DNA from: Chryseobacterium sp. W4I1
GTDB taxonomy: Bacteria; Bacteroidota; Bacteroidia; Flavobacteriales; Weeksellaceae
NCBI RefSeq assembly: GCF_030816115.1
Contig: NZ_JAUSXQ010000001.1
Span: 2,852,001-2,916,000, forward strand
Length of the DNA stretch: 64,000 bases
Reading direction: 5' to 3'
The first letter of the stretch is position 1. Every line of letters begins with the position of its first letter. Below, piece after piece: positions 54,993 through 63,598 of the stretch. The notes beneath the pieces were generated by a model. The model ran no database searches and was not told where the DNA came from. It was given only the letters and a program-made list of their open reading frames with translations. The translations under genes were made by a program, and so were the position numbers.

Positions 54993-55637
54993 TTAATCTA
55001 CATTCCATTCTTTGAAGAACTGATCAAGGAATCCAAGCATATAATCATGTCTTTGCTGAGCAATTTCCTTTCCTTTGTCAGTGTTCATCAGGTCTTTTAG
55101 TAGCAGAAGTTTTTCGTAGAAATGGTTGATGGTCGTTCCGTTGGATTTTTTATACTCATCTTTAGACATATTCAGACTTGGCTGAACTTCCGGATCATAC
55201 ATCGGATTGTTTTTAAAACCTCCGAAATTGAATGTTCTTCCGATCCCAATGGCACCAATAGCATCGATACGGTCTGCATCCTGTACGATTTGAAGCTCAA
55301 TAGGCAGTTCAGCGGGAGCTTCAGCTCTGTTTTTAAATGAAATATTTTTAATGATAAATAAAACCTTTTCTATCACATCTTCCGGCACCTGCTGATCTTC
55401 AAGGAATTCTCTTGCTATTTTCGGGGCAATGGTCTCATCTCCGTTATGAAACTTCGGATCAGCAATATCATGCAACAATGCTGAAAGTTCTACAACATCA
55501 TGGTTGCAGTCTTCTGTTTCAGCAATCTTTTTCGACAGCTTCCATACTCTTTCAATGTGGTACCAGTCATGCCCTGCTTCAGCGCCTTCTAATTTTTCCT
55601 TTACAAATTCTACGGTGTTTTCAATCGTACTTTTCAT
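54993..55637 (-). CDS. HD-domain phosphohydrolase
   Basis: The 214-residue protein has the metal-dependent HD fold: HDWYHIERVW, then LSALLHDIADPKFHNGDE with the HD pair, and IVQDADRIDAIGAIGIGRTF, close to YedJ-like uncharacterised HD hydrolases. A nucleotide or phosphate ester is a plausible substrate but none can be named. It overlaps the alpha/beta hydrolase gene by ATGA. Confidence 0.86.
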   Translation of the reverse strand: MKSTIENTVEFVKEKLEGAEAGHDWYHIERVWKLSKKIAETEDCNHDVVELSALLHDIADPKFHNGDETIAPKIAREFLEDQQVPEDVIEKVLFIIKNISFKNRAEAPAELPIELQIVQDADRIDAIGAIGIGRTFNFGGFKNNPMYDPEVQPSLNMSKDEYKKSNGTTINHFYEKLLLLKDLMNTDKGKEIAQQRHDYMLGFLDQFFKEWNVD

Positions 55638-56479
55638 TTATCTGTCAATTCGTTTAAAATAATGTTCCAGAGTTTCTTATTATAACTTCTAAAAAAATTA
55701 ACATGTCCAATTTCTTTTTTATCAGATTCCGAAGTTTTTACGAGTCTGTAGGAAGGCTTAAGGTTAGGATATGTATCATTCAAAAGACTTAATACCCCTT
55801 TTTCAGTTAGCCAGACATCGTCTTCCGCACGGATCACAAACACATTCTGTGTCAAATTTTTAGAATAGTCATCAATTTTTTCCAACAGCCTGTTGGTTGA
55901 TTTCCTGTTTAAAATTAAGGTTCTCCAGTCATATGCACAATTTTTTGGAAGACTTTCTCCAAGCCCGAACCAATGAGCCGGAAAATAGCCTAATAATCCG
56001 GTAGTTAAAGGCTGAACAATTCCAAATCCAAGATAAGCTTCAATTTTGGTTCTTAATTTTAAGTGCCCAACAAATGCATTCTGGGTTCCTACAAAAATAA
56101 ACTCATCAAACATGGCAGAATCCTCATTCATTCCCAGGATAAGGGCGCCTACCGAATGTCCCAGACAGTATTTCTTATAGTCTGAAAATTCAGTTTTAAT
56201 ATATTGGGTCAGGGTTTTATAATCTTCAGAACCCCAGATCCTCATTGAGGCCTTAAAACCTTTCATATGTTTGGGTTTTGAAAGCCCAATACCCCGGTAA
56301 TCATAAGTGATGACTGTAAATCCCTGTTGTGAAAAAAATTGGGCAAAGGAAAAATAGACCTGTTGTTTCACTCCCGTTGCCGAGTTAATGAGAAGCAGTT
56401 TCCCATTGCTCTTTTCGGGTTTGAAAAGGTGAATAGCCAACGATATATGGTCTTTTGTAATGAGTTGCAGTTTTTCCAT
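55634..56479 (-). CDS. Alpha/beta hydrolase
   Basis: The 281-residue protein has the fold's signature: VITYDYRGIGLSKP, the nucleophile elbow GHSVGALI, and a late Asp/His stretch (VIRAEDDVWLTEKG, then GHVNFF). The substrate is unknown. It lies upstream of the HD gene and overlaps it by 4 bases. Confidence 0.84.
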   Translation of the reverse strand: MEKLQLITKDHISLAIHLFKPEKSNGKLLLINSATGVKQQVYFSFAQFFSQQGFTVITYDYRGIGLSKPKHMKGFKASMRIWGSEDYKTLTQYIKTEFSDYKKYCLGHSVGALILGMNEDSAMFDEFIFVGTQNAFVGHLKLRTKIEAYLGFGIVQPLTTGLLGYFPAHWFGLGESLPKNCAYDWRTLILNRKSTNRLLEKIDDYSKNLTQNVFVIRAEDDVWLTEKGVLSLLNDTYPNLKPSYRLVKTSESDKKEIGHVNFFRSYNKKLWNIILNELTDK

Positions 56480-56487
56480 AGGATAAA

Positions 56488-56517
56488 AAGAAAAAATCCA
56501 CTATAAAAGTGGAGATT
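56488..56517 (-). terminator. Terminator of the ribokinase-like gene
   Basis: TCCACT and AGTGGA pair around ATAAA, and a T-run follows on the minus strand, 53 bp after the kinase stop. Confidence 0.75.
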
Positions 56518-56569
56518 TTACTGATATTTATATGTTAAGTTTCTGACTTTCTATATGTGGCAAATAGCT

Positions 56570-57460
56570 TTAGGAAAAGAAATCGGACATTCTTGGAAGT
56601 CCTGTCTGTGAACCTTTGCCTCCGGAAACCCTTGAGGAAACTTCATTTCCGAATTTCACACACTGTTCAATAGAATTCCCGTGACAGAGTGCAACGGCAA
56701 ATCCTGAAATAAAAGCATCACCCATTCCCATTTTGTAAACGGTTTCGTCTTTATCATTTCTGAAGTATTTCATTTCCGTACCATCAAAATAGATTGTCGA
56801 ATTGGTATCATCTCTTACAAAAACTTTATTGAAGTATTTTTTAAGAATTTCTTCTCTTTTCTCTTCTCCGAAAACAGTATGCAGTTCACTGCTCTTTGCA
56901 ACAATAAAATCTACGTTGTCTATAATTCCTTCATTTATTTTCATGGCTGGAGAAGCATAAAGCCCTACTTTTTTACCATATTTTTTTGCTTTCCGTATGG
57001 TATATTCTACCACTTCCATGGCTACTTCAAGCTGAACCAAAATAAGGTCTACACTCTGGAAATAACGGTCTGCATCTTCCACATGCTGTATACTCAGGCG
57101 CTTATTGGCTGCAGGTACTACTACAATAGCTGCATTTCCGTGACTGGTGGTTACATAGGCTGTTCCTGTGGATTCTGTATCTGTTTCATGAACAAAACCT
57201 ACATTGACACCTTCGCTCACCAGATTTCTCATGATCTGCTGGCCCAAAGGATCCATTCCTACACAACCTATAAAATAAACACTGGCTCCAAGTCTTGCAG
57301 TTCCCACCGCCTGATTGGCTCCTTTTCCTCCAAAATAACTGTCTGAATGAACAGCTAAAACGGTTTCATTAGGCTGGGGTATTTTTTCGGTTTCTAAAAC
57401 CAGATCTATTGAAGAGCTGCCTACAACAATAATTTTGGGTTGTTCTGACGAGAATTTCAT
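56570..57460 (-). CDS. rbsK: PfkB-family carbohydrate kinase, ribokinase-like
   Basis: The 296-residue kinase has the N-terminal substrate site GGKGANQAVGTARLGA, the mid-domain GTAYVTTSHGNAAIVVVP, and the C-terminal ATP/anion-hole motif YKMGMGDAFISGFAVAL, where the catalytic Asp sits in GMGD. The pattern is closest to ribokinase, which phosphorylates D-ribose, but other PfkB sugars are possible. No ribose transporter is nearby. Confidence 0.85.
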   Translation of the reverse strand: MKFSSEQPKIIVVGSSSIDLVLETEKIPQPNETVLAVHSDSYFGGKGANQAVGTARLGASVYFIGCVGMDPLGQQIMRNLVSEGVNVGFVHETDTESTGTAYVTTSHGNAAIVVVPAANKRLSIQHVEDADRYFQSVDLILVQLEVAMEVVEYTIRKAKKYGKKVGLYASPAMKINEGIIDNVDFIVAKSSELHTVFGEEKREEILKKYFNKVFVRDDTNSTIYFDGTEMKYFRNDKDETVYKMGMGDAFISGFAVALCHGNSIEQCVKFGNEVSSRVSGGKGSQTGLPRMSDFFS

Positions 57461-57525
57461 TGGTGCTTTTATGTAAGTTTAATATAATGTACTCTGAAAA
57501 CTAAGTTTAAAAATAACTAATTTAA

Positions 57526-58161
57526 TTAACTTATTTCAATAAATTCAGTAATTATCTTCACGGGTTGCTGATCTTTATCATAGGCGATATAGCTGGCATA
57601 AAAGCCTTCACCATATCCTGTTTCAAAGGCAAAAATAGTACCGGGATGTTCATCAGCAGGCTTCAGAAATGCATACTGATCTATGGCACCTTTCTCATCA
57701 AAGAAATACTCATGGAAAAATTCTTCATAGATTCCCATAAAGTCTGCCCCTTTGCTATGATAAAGTCTTTTTTCAAGCTCATTCAGACTGTTTTGGGTGT
57801 CTACATCCATCAGGCATCCCATCCCGCTTTCTACCGGGTATCCGAAGATTTCCTCTTCACCAAGATCCTTGATATCTTGACCTGCAGTAACCGCCATTTC
57901 CCAGTTGGTGATTGCCTCACTGCTGAAAATAATTTCTGCATAAGCGACACAGTTGCTTTCTTTCTCTTTGTGGAGCAAAACAGAAAAATTCCCTTTCGGA
58001 AATTCTGTAGTAAAAGGCTGCATATCATTGGTGATCAAAGGATCACAGGCAACCAGCTTTCCACTTGAAAGATAGATTTTCCCCACTTCAAAGCTTTCCA
58101 ACAACGGGCTTTCCACGAAGTTTTTTGAAAATAGTTTTTTTATGTTTTCTATGTGTGTCAT
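57526..58161 (-). CDS. DUF4241 domain protein
   Basis: The 211-residue protein fits DUF4241 (GKLVACDPLI at the start, VAYAEIIFS, the GYPVESGMGCLMDV segment, and a late GYGEGFYASYIAYDKDQQPVKIITEF). Function is unknown; DUF4241 proteins are often small soluble proteins of unclear role. Starts with ATG at 58161, no signal peptide. It is 94 bp downstream of valS. Confidence 0.82.
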   Translation of the reverse strand: MTHIENIKKLFSKNFVESPLLESFEVGKIYLSSGKLVACDPLITNDMQPFTTEFPKGNFSVLLHKEKESNCVAYAEIIFSSEAITNWEMAVTAGQDIKDLGEEEIFGYPVESGMGCLMDVDTQNSLNELEKRLYHSKGADFMGIYEEFFHEYFFDEKGAIDQYAFLKPADEHPGTIFAFETGYGEGFYASYIAYDKDQQPVKIITEFIEIS

Positions 58162-58183
58162 TTAACTTTTATTGTTTAAGATA

Positions 58184-58222
58184 TCAGGCTGAGTATAAAT
58201 TTGCATCTTATGCTCAGCCTGA
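58184..58222. other. Stem-loop between valS and the DUF4241 gene
   Basis: TCAGGCTGAG (58184-58193) pairs with CTCAGCCTGA (58213-58222); the stem can be extended by TATAA/TTATG with one G-U pair. There is no T-run on the minus strand, so it may be a weak terminator or an RNA-stability element. Confidence 0.45.
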
Positions 58223-58255
58223 CATTCCGACAAACTTATGGTCTGTCTTTTAAAT

Positions 58256-60871
58256 TTACAAGCTCTTCAGTTTCTCTTCTAATATAGCAATTTTATCCTG
58301 AGCATCTTTCTGTTTCTGACGTTCTACTTCAACGATCTCAGGTTTAGCATTGGCTACGAATCTTTCATTGGAAAGCTTTTTTTCAACAGAGATCAGGAAA
58401 CCTTTTAAATAGCTTACCTCTTCTTCTGTTTTCTTTTTTTCTTCAGTTAAATCTAAATTATCGCTTAGAGGAATAGAAACTTCAGTCGCCCCTACTAAAA
58501 ACGTAAAACTTGGCTTATCTGTTTTTTCACCAAAATGAATTTCGGCAACATTACCCAATTTTTTAATTACTGATCCATTCGCAAATTCTGAAGCGTTTGT
58601 ATAAATTTCTACAACTTCTTTTGGAGAGATACCTTTTGTCTGGCGATAATTTCTAATTCCTGAAATAACTTCTGATGCAGTTTCAAAGTTTTTAATAATA
58701 TCTTCGTTAAATGCTGCTGCTTTTTTCTGCTGAGCAATAACCAAAGCTTCATCTGTACTTCTTTCAGAAATTAGCTGCCAGATTTCTTCTGACAGGAAAG
58801 GCATAAATGGATGAACCAATTTCATTAATTCTTCAAAAAGTGAAACCGTCTTATAGTAAACTTCTTTAGAAATACCTTCCCCATAATTAGGTTTAATCGC
58901 TTCCAAATACCAACCACAGAAATCGTCTTTAATTAATTTTTGAATTAAATGTAAAGCATCTGAAATTCTAAATTTCTCAAATTGATCATTAATTTCAACA
59001 ATTGATTTATTTAATTGATTTTCAAACCATTCTATTGTCTGAATTTCTGTAGAGTTAGCTGGTTTATCTTCATGATTCCACATATTGATTAGTCGAAAAG
59101 CACTCCAGATTTTGGTCATGAAATTTCTTCCCTGAAGCATCAGATCTTCATCGAAAAGAAGGTCATTTCCTGCTGCAGAACTCAATAAAATCCCTACACG
59201 AACGCCATCTGCACCATATTTATCCATTAATTCAAGTGGATCCGGTGAGTTTCCTAAAGATTTTGACATCTTTCTTCGCTCCTTATCTCTTACAATTCCT
59301 GTAAAATATACATTTTTGAATGGAACTTCTTTTCTGTACTCCAATCCGGCCATGATCATTCTGGCAACCCAAAAGAAAATAATATCCGGACCTGTTACCA
59401 GATCAGAAGTTGGATAATAATAGTTGATATCTTTATTTTCCGGATCAAGCAGACCATCAAATACAGACATTGGCCATAACCATGATGAGAACCACGTATC
59501 AAGAGCGTCTTCGTCTTGTTTCAGATTTGATGTTTCGAGATTCGGGTTTCCGGTTTTTTCTTTAGCTAAAATTAAAGCTTCTTCGATGCTTTCTGCAACG
59601 ACGAAATCATTTTCACCGTCTCCATAATAGAATGCAGGAATCTGTTGTCCCCACCAAAGCTGACGGGAAATATTCCAGTCACGGATGTTTTCCATCCAGT
59701 GTTTGTAGGTGTTCTTAAATTTCTCCGGATAGAATTTAACCTCATCATCCATTACTACGTCCAAAGCAGGTTTAGACATTTCAGACATTTTCAGGAACCA
59801 CTGAACGGAAACTTTAGGCTCGATAACGGCACCTGTTCTTTCGGAAGTTCCTACTTTATTTATGTAATCTTCTGCTTTCAGTAAAAGATCTTTTTCCTGC
59901 AATTCTTTTGCGATCTGCTTTCTTACGTCAAACCTATTTTTACCGGCATAATGTAAACCATACTCATTAAGATTTCCGTCATCATCTAAAGCATCAATCA
60001 TTTTCAGTTGGTGCTTCTTTCCGATTTCGTAGTCATTGGTATCATGGGCCGGTGTAATTTTCAACGCTCCCGTTCCGAATTCAATATCTACATATTCGTC
60101 CTCAATGATCGGAATCACTCTGTTTACGATTGGTACAATTACATTTTTACCTTTCAGATGCGCATATCTTTCGTCAGCAGGGTTAATACATACGGCAGTA
60201 TCCCCGAAAATAGTTTCGGGACGTGTGGTAGCTACGGAAAGAAATTCTTCCGAACCTTCAATTTTATATTTCAGGAAATATAATTTTCCGTTTTGTTCTT
60301 TAAATATTACTTCTTCATCAGAAATATTGGTCTTTGCTTCCGGATCCCAGTTGACCATTCTGTAGCCTCTGTAGATCAATCCTTTGTTATAAAGGTCTAC
60401 GAAACTCTTGATTACCTGCTGAGAAAGTTTTTCCTCCATGGTAAAACGGGTTCTGTCCCAGTCACATGAGCACCCAAGTTTTTTCAGCTGCTCAAGAATG
60501 GTTCCTCCGTATTTATCGGTCCAGTCCCAGGCATGTTTTAAGAATTCTTCACGGGTAATATCTGATTTACTGACCCCTTCAGACTTCAGCTTAGCAACAA
60601 CTTTAGCTTCAGTGGCAATTGAAGCGTGATCTGTGCCGGGAATCCAGCAGGCATTGAAGCCCTGCATTCTTGCACGGCGGACGAGAACATCTTGAATGGT
60701 ATTGTTCAGCATATGTCCCATGTGTAATATCCCCGTTACGTTTGGCGGAGGAATTACCACAGTATATGGTGGTTTCTCATTAGGTTCTGAATGGAAATAT
60801 TTGTTTTCCATCCAGAAGTTGTACCATTTCTGTTCAGTTTCCTGTGGATTGTACTTTTCTGAAATCTGCAT
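58256..60871 (-). CDS. valS: Valine--tRNA ligase
   Basis: The 871-residue class I synthetase has the PPPNVTGILHMGHMLNN (HIGH-type) motif near residue 40, the editing domain (about 180-370) and RKMSKSLGNSPDPLELM (KMSKS). The C-terminal coiled coil (about 800-871) typical of ValRS is present. It charges tRNA-Val in the cytoplasm and edits mischarged Thr. The start matches the family (MQISEKYNPQ). Confidence 0.97.
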   Translation of the reverse strand: MQISEKYNPQETEQKWYNFWMENKYFHSEPNEKPPYTVVIPPPNVTGILHMGHMLNNTIQDVLVRRARMQGFNACWIPGTDHASIATEAKVVAKLKSEGVSKSDITREEFLKHAWDWTDKYGGTILEQLKKLGCSCDWDRTRFTMEEKLSQQVIKSFVDLYNKGLIYRGYRMVNWDPEAKTNISDEEVIFKEQNGKLYFLKYKIEGSEEFLSVATTRPETIFGDTAVCINPADERYAHLKGKNVIVPIVNRVIPIIEDEYVDIEFGTGALKITPAHDTNDYEIGKKHQLKMIDALDDDGNLNEYGLHYAGKNRFDVRKQIAKELQEKDLLLKAEDYINKVGTSERTGAVIEPKVSVQWFLKMSEMSKPALDVVMDDEVKFYPEKFKNTYKHWMENIRDWNISRQLWWGQQIPAFYYGDGENDFVVAESIEEALILAKEKTGNPNLETSNLKQDEDALDTWFSSWLWPMSVFDGLLDPENKDINYYYPTSDLVTGPDIIFFWVARMIMAGLEYRKEVPFKNVYFTGIVRDKERRKMSKSLGNSPDPLELMDKYGADGVRVGILLSSAAGNDLLFDEDLMLQGRNFMTKIWSAFRLINMWNHEDKPANSTEIQTIEWFENQLNKSIVEINDQFEKFRISDALHLIQKLIKDDFCGWYLEAIKPNYGEGISKEVYYKTVSLFEELMKLVHPFMPFLSEEIWQLISERSTDEALVIAQQKKAAAFNEDIIKNFETASEVISGIRNYRQTKGISPKEVVEIYTNASEFANGSVIKKLGNVAEIHFGEKTDKPSFTFLVGATEVSIPLSDNLDLTEEKKKTEEEVSYLKGFLISVEKKLSNERFVANAKPEIVEVERQKQKDAQDKIAILEEKLKSL

Positions 60872-60900
60872 AAAATTCTATTTCTTTTGCTTACAATTTG

Positions 60901-60908
60901 CAAAAATA
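60901..60908 (-). promoter_or_regulatory. Candidate -7 element of valS
   Basis: TATTTTTG on the minus strand fits TAnnTTTG and lies 30 bases before the valS start. No TTG at the usual spacing. Confidence 0.4.
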
Positions 60909-60950
60909 GTCTAAAGAAAAAAAATTTTAAGTATGAATTAAAATAATTTT

Positions 60951-60958
60951 TAACTTTG
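60951..60958 (+). promoter_or_regulatory. Candidate -7 element of the DUF1573 gene
   Basis: TAACTTTG fits TAnnTTTG and lies 43 bases before the DUF1573 start. No TTG at the usual spacing. Confidence 0.42.
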
Positions 60959-61000
60959 TTTCTCAAAATTTATCTAACAAACATATTAACATTCAAGAAT

Positions 61001-61465
61001 ATGAAAAAATTAATTGCAGGAATTGCATTATTTGGAACATTTGCATTAGCATCTGCACAGACTATTACATTTGATAAAACCACTTTTGACTATGGTACTA
61101 TCAAACCTAATGCTGACGGTACAAGATTTTTTACTGTAACGAACACAGGTGATAAGCCTTTGATCCTTTCTAATGTAAAACCTTCTTGTGGATGTACGAC
61201 TCCTGAGTTTAGCCAGGATCCAATTATGCCTGGAAAATCTGCTAAGATTAAAGTGGGATACAATACTGCTCTTAATGGTCCTTTCAACAAAATGATCGAG
61301 GTATTCTCTAACGACCCTGCCAACAGCAGAAGTGTAATCTACATCAAAGGTAATGTAGACGCCAGCGCTCCTGAACCGAAGCCATTGACAGCTGAAGAGC
61401 AGAAAGCAGCCGCTAAAGCTGAAAAGAAAGCAGCTAAGCTTGCTAAAAAAGCAGCAGCAAAGTAA
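61001..61465 (+). CDS. Secreted DUF1573 protein
   Basis: The 154-residue protein has a signal peptide (MKKLIAGIALFGTFALASAQ) and a DUF1573 beta domain (FDYGTIKPNADGTRFFTVTNTGDKPLILSNVKPSCGCTTPE, with a conserved Cys pair CGC). The C-terminus is an Ala/Lys-rich tail. Function is unknown; Bacteroidota carry many such proteins. A longer frame to 60956 covers the promoter, so the ATG at 61001 is used. Confidence 0.87.
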   Translation: MKKLIAGIALFGTFALASAQTITFDKTTFDYGTIKPNADGTRFFTVTNTGDKPLILSNVKPSCGCTTPEFSQDPIMPGKSAKIKVGYNTALNGPFNKMIEVFSNDPANSRSVIYIKGNVDASAPEPKPLTAEEQKAAAKAEKKAAKLAKKAAAK

Positions 61466-61482
61466 ATCTTTACTAAGAAATA

Positions 61483-61517
61483 AAAAAACCGTCTTCATTG
61501 GAGACGGTTTTTTTATT
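61483..61517 (+). terminator. Terminator of the DUF1573 gene
   Basis: CCGTCT pairs with AGACGG around TCATTGG with A/T-runs on both sides, about 18 bp after the stop. Confidence 0.87.
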
Positions 61518-61630
61518 ACATTTATTTAAATAAGATTTTAGAAGTTAGATTAGCTAAAAAAAACTTTTAATTCTCTAATCTATCAGTATTTAAATTTTTA
61601 AATTCTTCAATCATTAAATATTAAAAACAT

Positions 61631-62500
61631 ATGGACACTAATTTCTCAGATGATTTCCTGGTAAAAGGAAAATTTTCGATAAAAAAAGCTGCGACAGAAT
61701 ATAAAGGAAAGCTAACCAAAGAAGAAGGCGGACAGCTTTTAATACAAGAAAAAGAAAAACTCCGGGAGCTGCAGGAAAAACTGTATGCAGACGGTAGCCA
61801 GTCTCTGCTTGTGATTCTTCAGGCAATGGATGCAGCAGGAAAGGACAGCCTGATAGAACATGTTTTCGGAGGGGTAAATCCACAGGGATGTAATGTGACC
61901 AGCTTCAAAACACCAAGTTCTAAGGAATATGCTCATGATTTTCTGTGGAGGCATTATCTGGCTCTTCCGCAGAAAGGAATGATCGGAATTTTCAACCGTT
62001 CCCATTATGAAAGTGTCCTGGTATGTAAGGTTCATCCTGAATATAATCTCAGTGAGAAAACCTGGTCTTCTGTAAAAGATTTTGATGATACATTCTGGAA
62101 AAACAGGTATGAAAGCATCCGGAATTTTGAAAAACATCTTGCGCAGAACGGAACAACTGTTGTAAAAATATTTTTGAATGTTTCTAAGAACGAGCAGAAG
62201 AAAAGGCTGCTGGACAGGATCAATGAACAGGAGAAAAACTGGAAATTCTCTGCGGCAGATCTTCCTGAAAGAGCATTATTCCCTCAATATATGGAGGCCT
62301 ACGAAGCGGCTATCAATGAGACTTCAAAAGATCATGCCCCGTGGTATGTACTTCCTGCAGACAATAAATGGTTTGCAAGAGTAGCAGCTATACAGATCAT
62401 CATCGACACTCTGGAAAGAATGAATCTTAAGTATCCTCAGCTGAACGAAAAGGATAAAGCAGAGCTTACTGAAGCTAAAAAAACACTTGAAAGTGAATAA
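61631..62500 (+). CDS. ppk2: Polyphosphate kinase 2 family protein
   Basis: The 289-residue protein fits PPK2 (about 280-300 residues). The Walker A is QAMDAAGKDSLIEHVFGGVNPQG, the lid has FKTPSSKEYAHDFLWR, and Walker B is IGIFNRSHYESVLV; RYESIRNFEKHL and WYVLPADNKWFAR are also present. PPK2 enzymes use polyphosphate to phosphorylate AMP, ADP or GDP; the exact class is not fixed from sequence, though the resemblance is to class III. The terminator follows. Confidence 0.9.
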   Translation: MDTNFSDDFLVKGKFSIKKAATEYKGKLTKEEGGQLLIQEKEKLRELQEKLYADGSQSLLVILQAMDAAGKDSLIEHVFGGVNPQGCNVTSFKTPSSKEYAHDFLWRHYLALPQKGMIGIFNRSHYESVLVCKVHPEYNLSEKTWSSVKDFDDTFWKNRYESIRNFEKHLAQNGTTVVKIFLNVSKNEQKKRLLDRINEQEKNWKFSAADLPERALFPQYMEAYEAAINETSKDHAPWYVLPADNKWFARVAAIQIIIDTLERMNLKYPQLNEKDKAELTEAKKTLESE

Positions 62501-62566
62501 CATAGAAGTGTAATTTATTACTCATTAGACAATTAACGATAAATAAATTTAACTGAAATAACACTA

Positions 62567-62603
62567 AAACGTGAATAATTTATTGTTCACGTTATTTTTT
62601 TTT
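62567..62603 (+). terminator. Terminator of ppk2
   Basis: AACGTGAA (62569-62576) pairs with TTCACGTT (62586-62593) and a run of T follows. Confidence 0.83.
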
Positions 62604-62653
62604 ATACATTTATGAAAAATTAATTTTTTAACACCAATCATTAAACTTTAACC

Positions 62654-63031
62654 ATGAAAAAACATTTATTATTATCAGCAATCGCTGTAATAAGTCTCAT
62701 TTCCTGTAATAATGAGGCAACAACTGTAAATACTTTAGAAAGCATGAAGACTCCGCAAATGGAGAATTTTAATAAAGCTTTTAAAAGTTTGGGTGATCCT
62801 CAAAACAGACCTACTGAAGAGGAAAAGCAGAGAAACACCTCTGAGCTCAGCGACAGAAGAAAGGCTCTTCTGGTTCCTGCCTCTAAAGAACTTATCCTCT
62901 CTACAGGAGTTACAGAAGCTGAACTTACGAGAAAAACGGGCGGAGATATGAGCCAGACAATTGTTTGGGCCACGCAGATCTATATGCAGAAAAGTGATGA
63001 GATCCGTAAGAACTTAAAATCAGAGAAATAG
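62654..63031 (+). CDS. Small lipoprotein of unknown function
   Basis: The 125-residue protein has a lipoprotein signal ending LISC (Cys18), followed by Asn-rich NNEATT. The rest is charged and helical. No family is recognised. It would be anchored in the outer or inner membrane. It ends 1 bp before the next gene, so the pair is probably cotranscribed. Confidence 0.75.
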   Translation: MKKHLLLSAIAVISLISCNNEATTVNTLESMKTPQMENFNKAFKSLGDPQNRPTEEEKQRNTSELSDRRKALLVPASKELILSTGVTEAELTRKTGGDMSQTIVWATQIYMQKSDEIRKNLKSEK

Positions 63032-63032
63032 T

Positions 63033-63578
63033 ATGAAAAAGTTTTTACTGCTGCTCGGCATATGCGCTGTTTCTTCGGCGTATGCTCAGGGAGGAACGCT
63101 GATCATTCAGAATCTCACTACTAATTATGATTTCCACGGAAATATTTATGCTAATAATAATACCGGAGGTGGATGTTATCCGATAGTCACCTCCAAAGAT
63201 CCTGATCCTATCATAGTGCCGGCGGGAGCTACTGCAAAATATGAAAACTACAGGGATCAGTATTCTTCTTCGGGGTTTCCGGTTTCTAGCTGGAACGTTT
63301 ATTTGGGAGCAGGATCTCCTGTGTCACCAAGACCATGGAACCATGGCAGCCTTGTTCCGGGCGGGATTATTTCCAATAACACCAAGTGGTCGATGTCTAA
63401 ATTCCAAATGTATCACGCAGGCACTTCGGTCCCGGAGACCTATTTTAACGGAGATATAGGAGGTACAGCGGCACCCTGCAATACAGCTCCTGATGTTGTC
63501 ACAACGGCATGGGGAAGTGCGAAGTGGTTCACTATTACTTCCGGTACAGATGTATACACTTACCTAATCATTCAATAA
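63033..63578 (+). CDS. Secreted protein of unknown function
   Basis: The 181-residue protein starts with a signal peptide (MKKFLLLLGICAVSSAYAQ). The mature part is Gly/Pro/Tyr-rich beta sequence with GGTLIIQNLTTNYDFHG and the segment VPAGATAKYENY, which recurs in the next gene. It has two Cys (GGGCYP and APCNT) that could form a disulfide. No family is recognised. It lies in an operon with the lipoprotein and the next gene. Confidence 0.72.
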   Translation: MKKFLLLLGICAVSSAYAQGGTLIIQNLTTNYDFHGNIYANNNTGGGCYPIVTSKDPDPIIVPAGATAKYENYRDQYSSSGFPVSSWNVYLGAGSPVSPRPWNHGSLVPGGIISNNTKWSMSKFQMYHAGTSVPETYFNGDIGGTAAPCNTAPDVVTTAWGSAKWFTITSGTDVYTYLIIQ

Positions 63579-63598
63579 ACCATTCACCTTATATTATT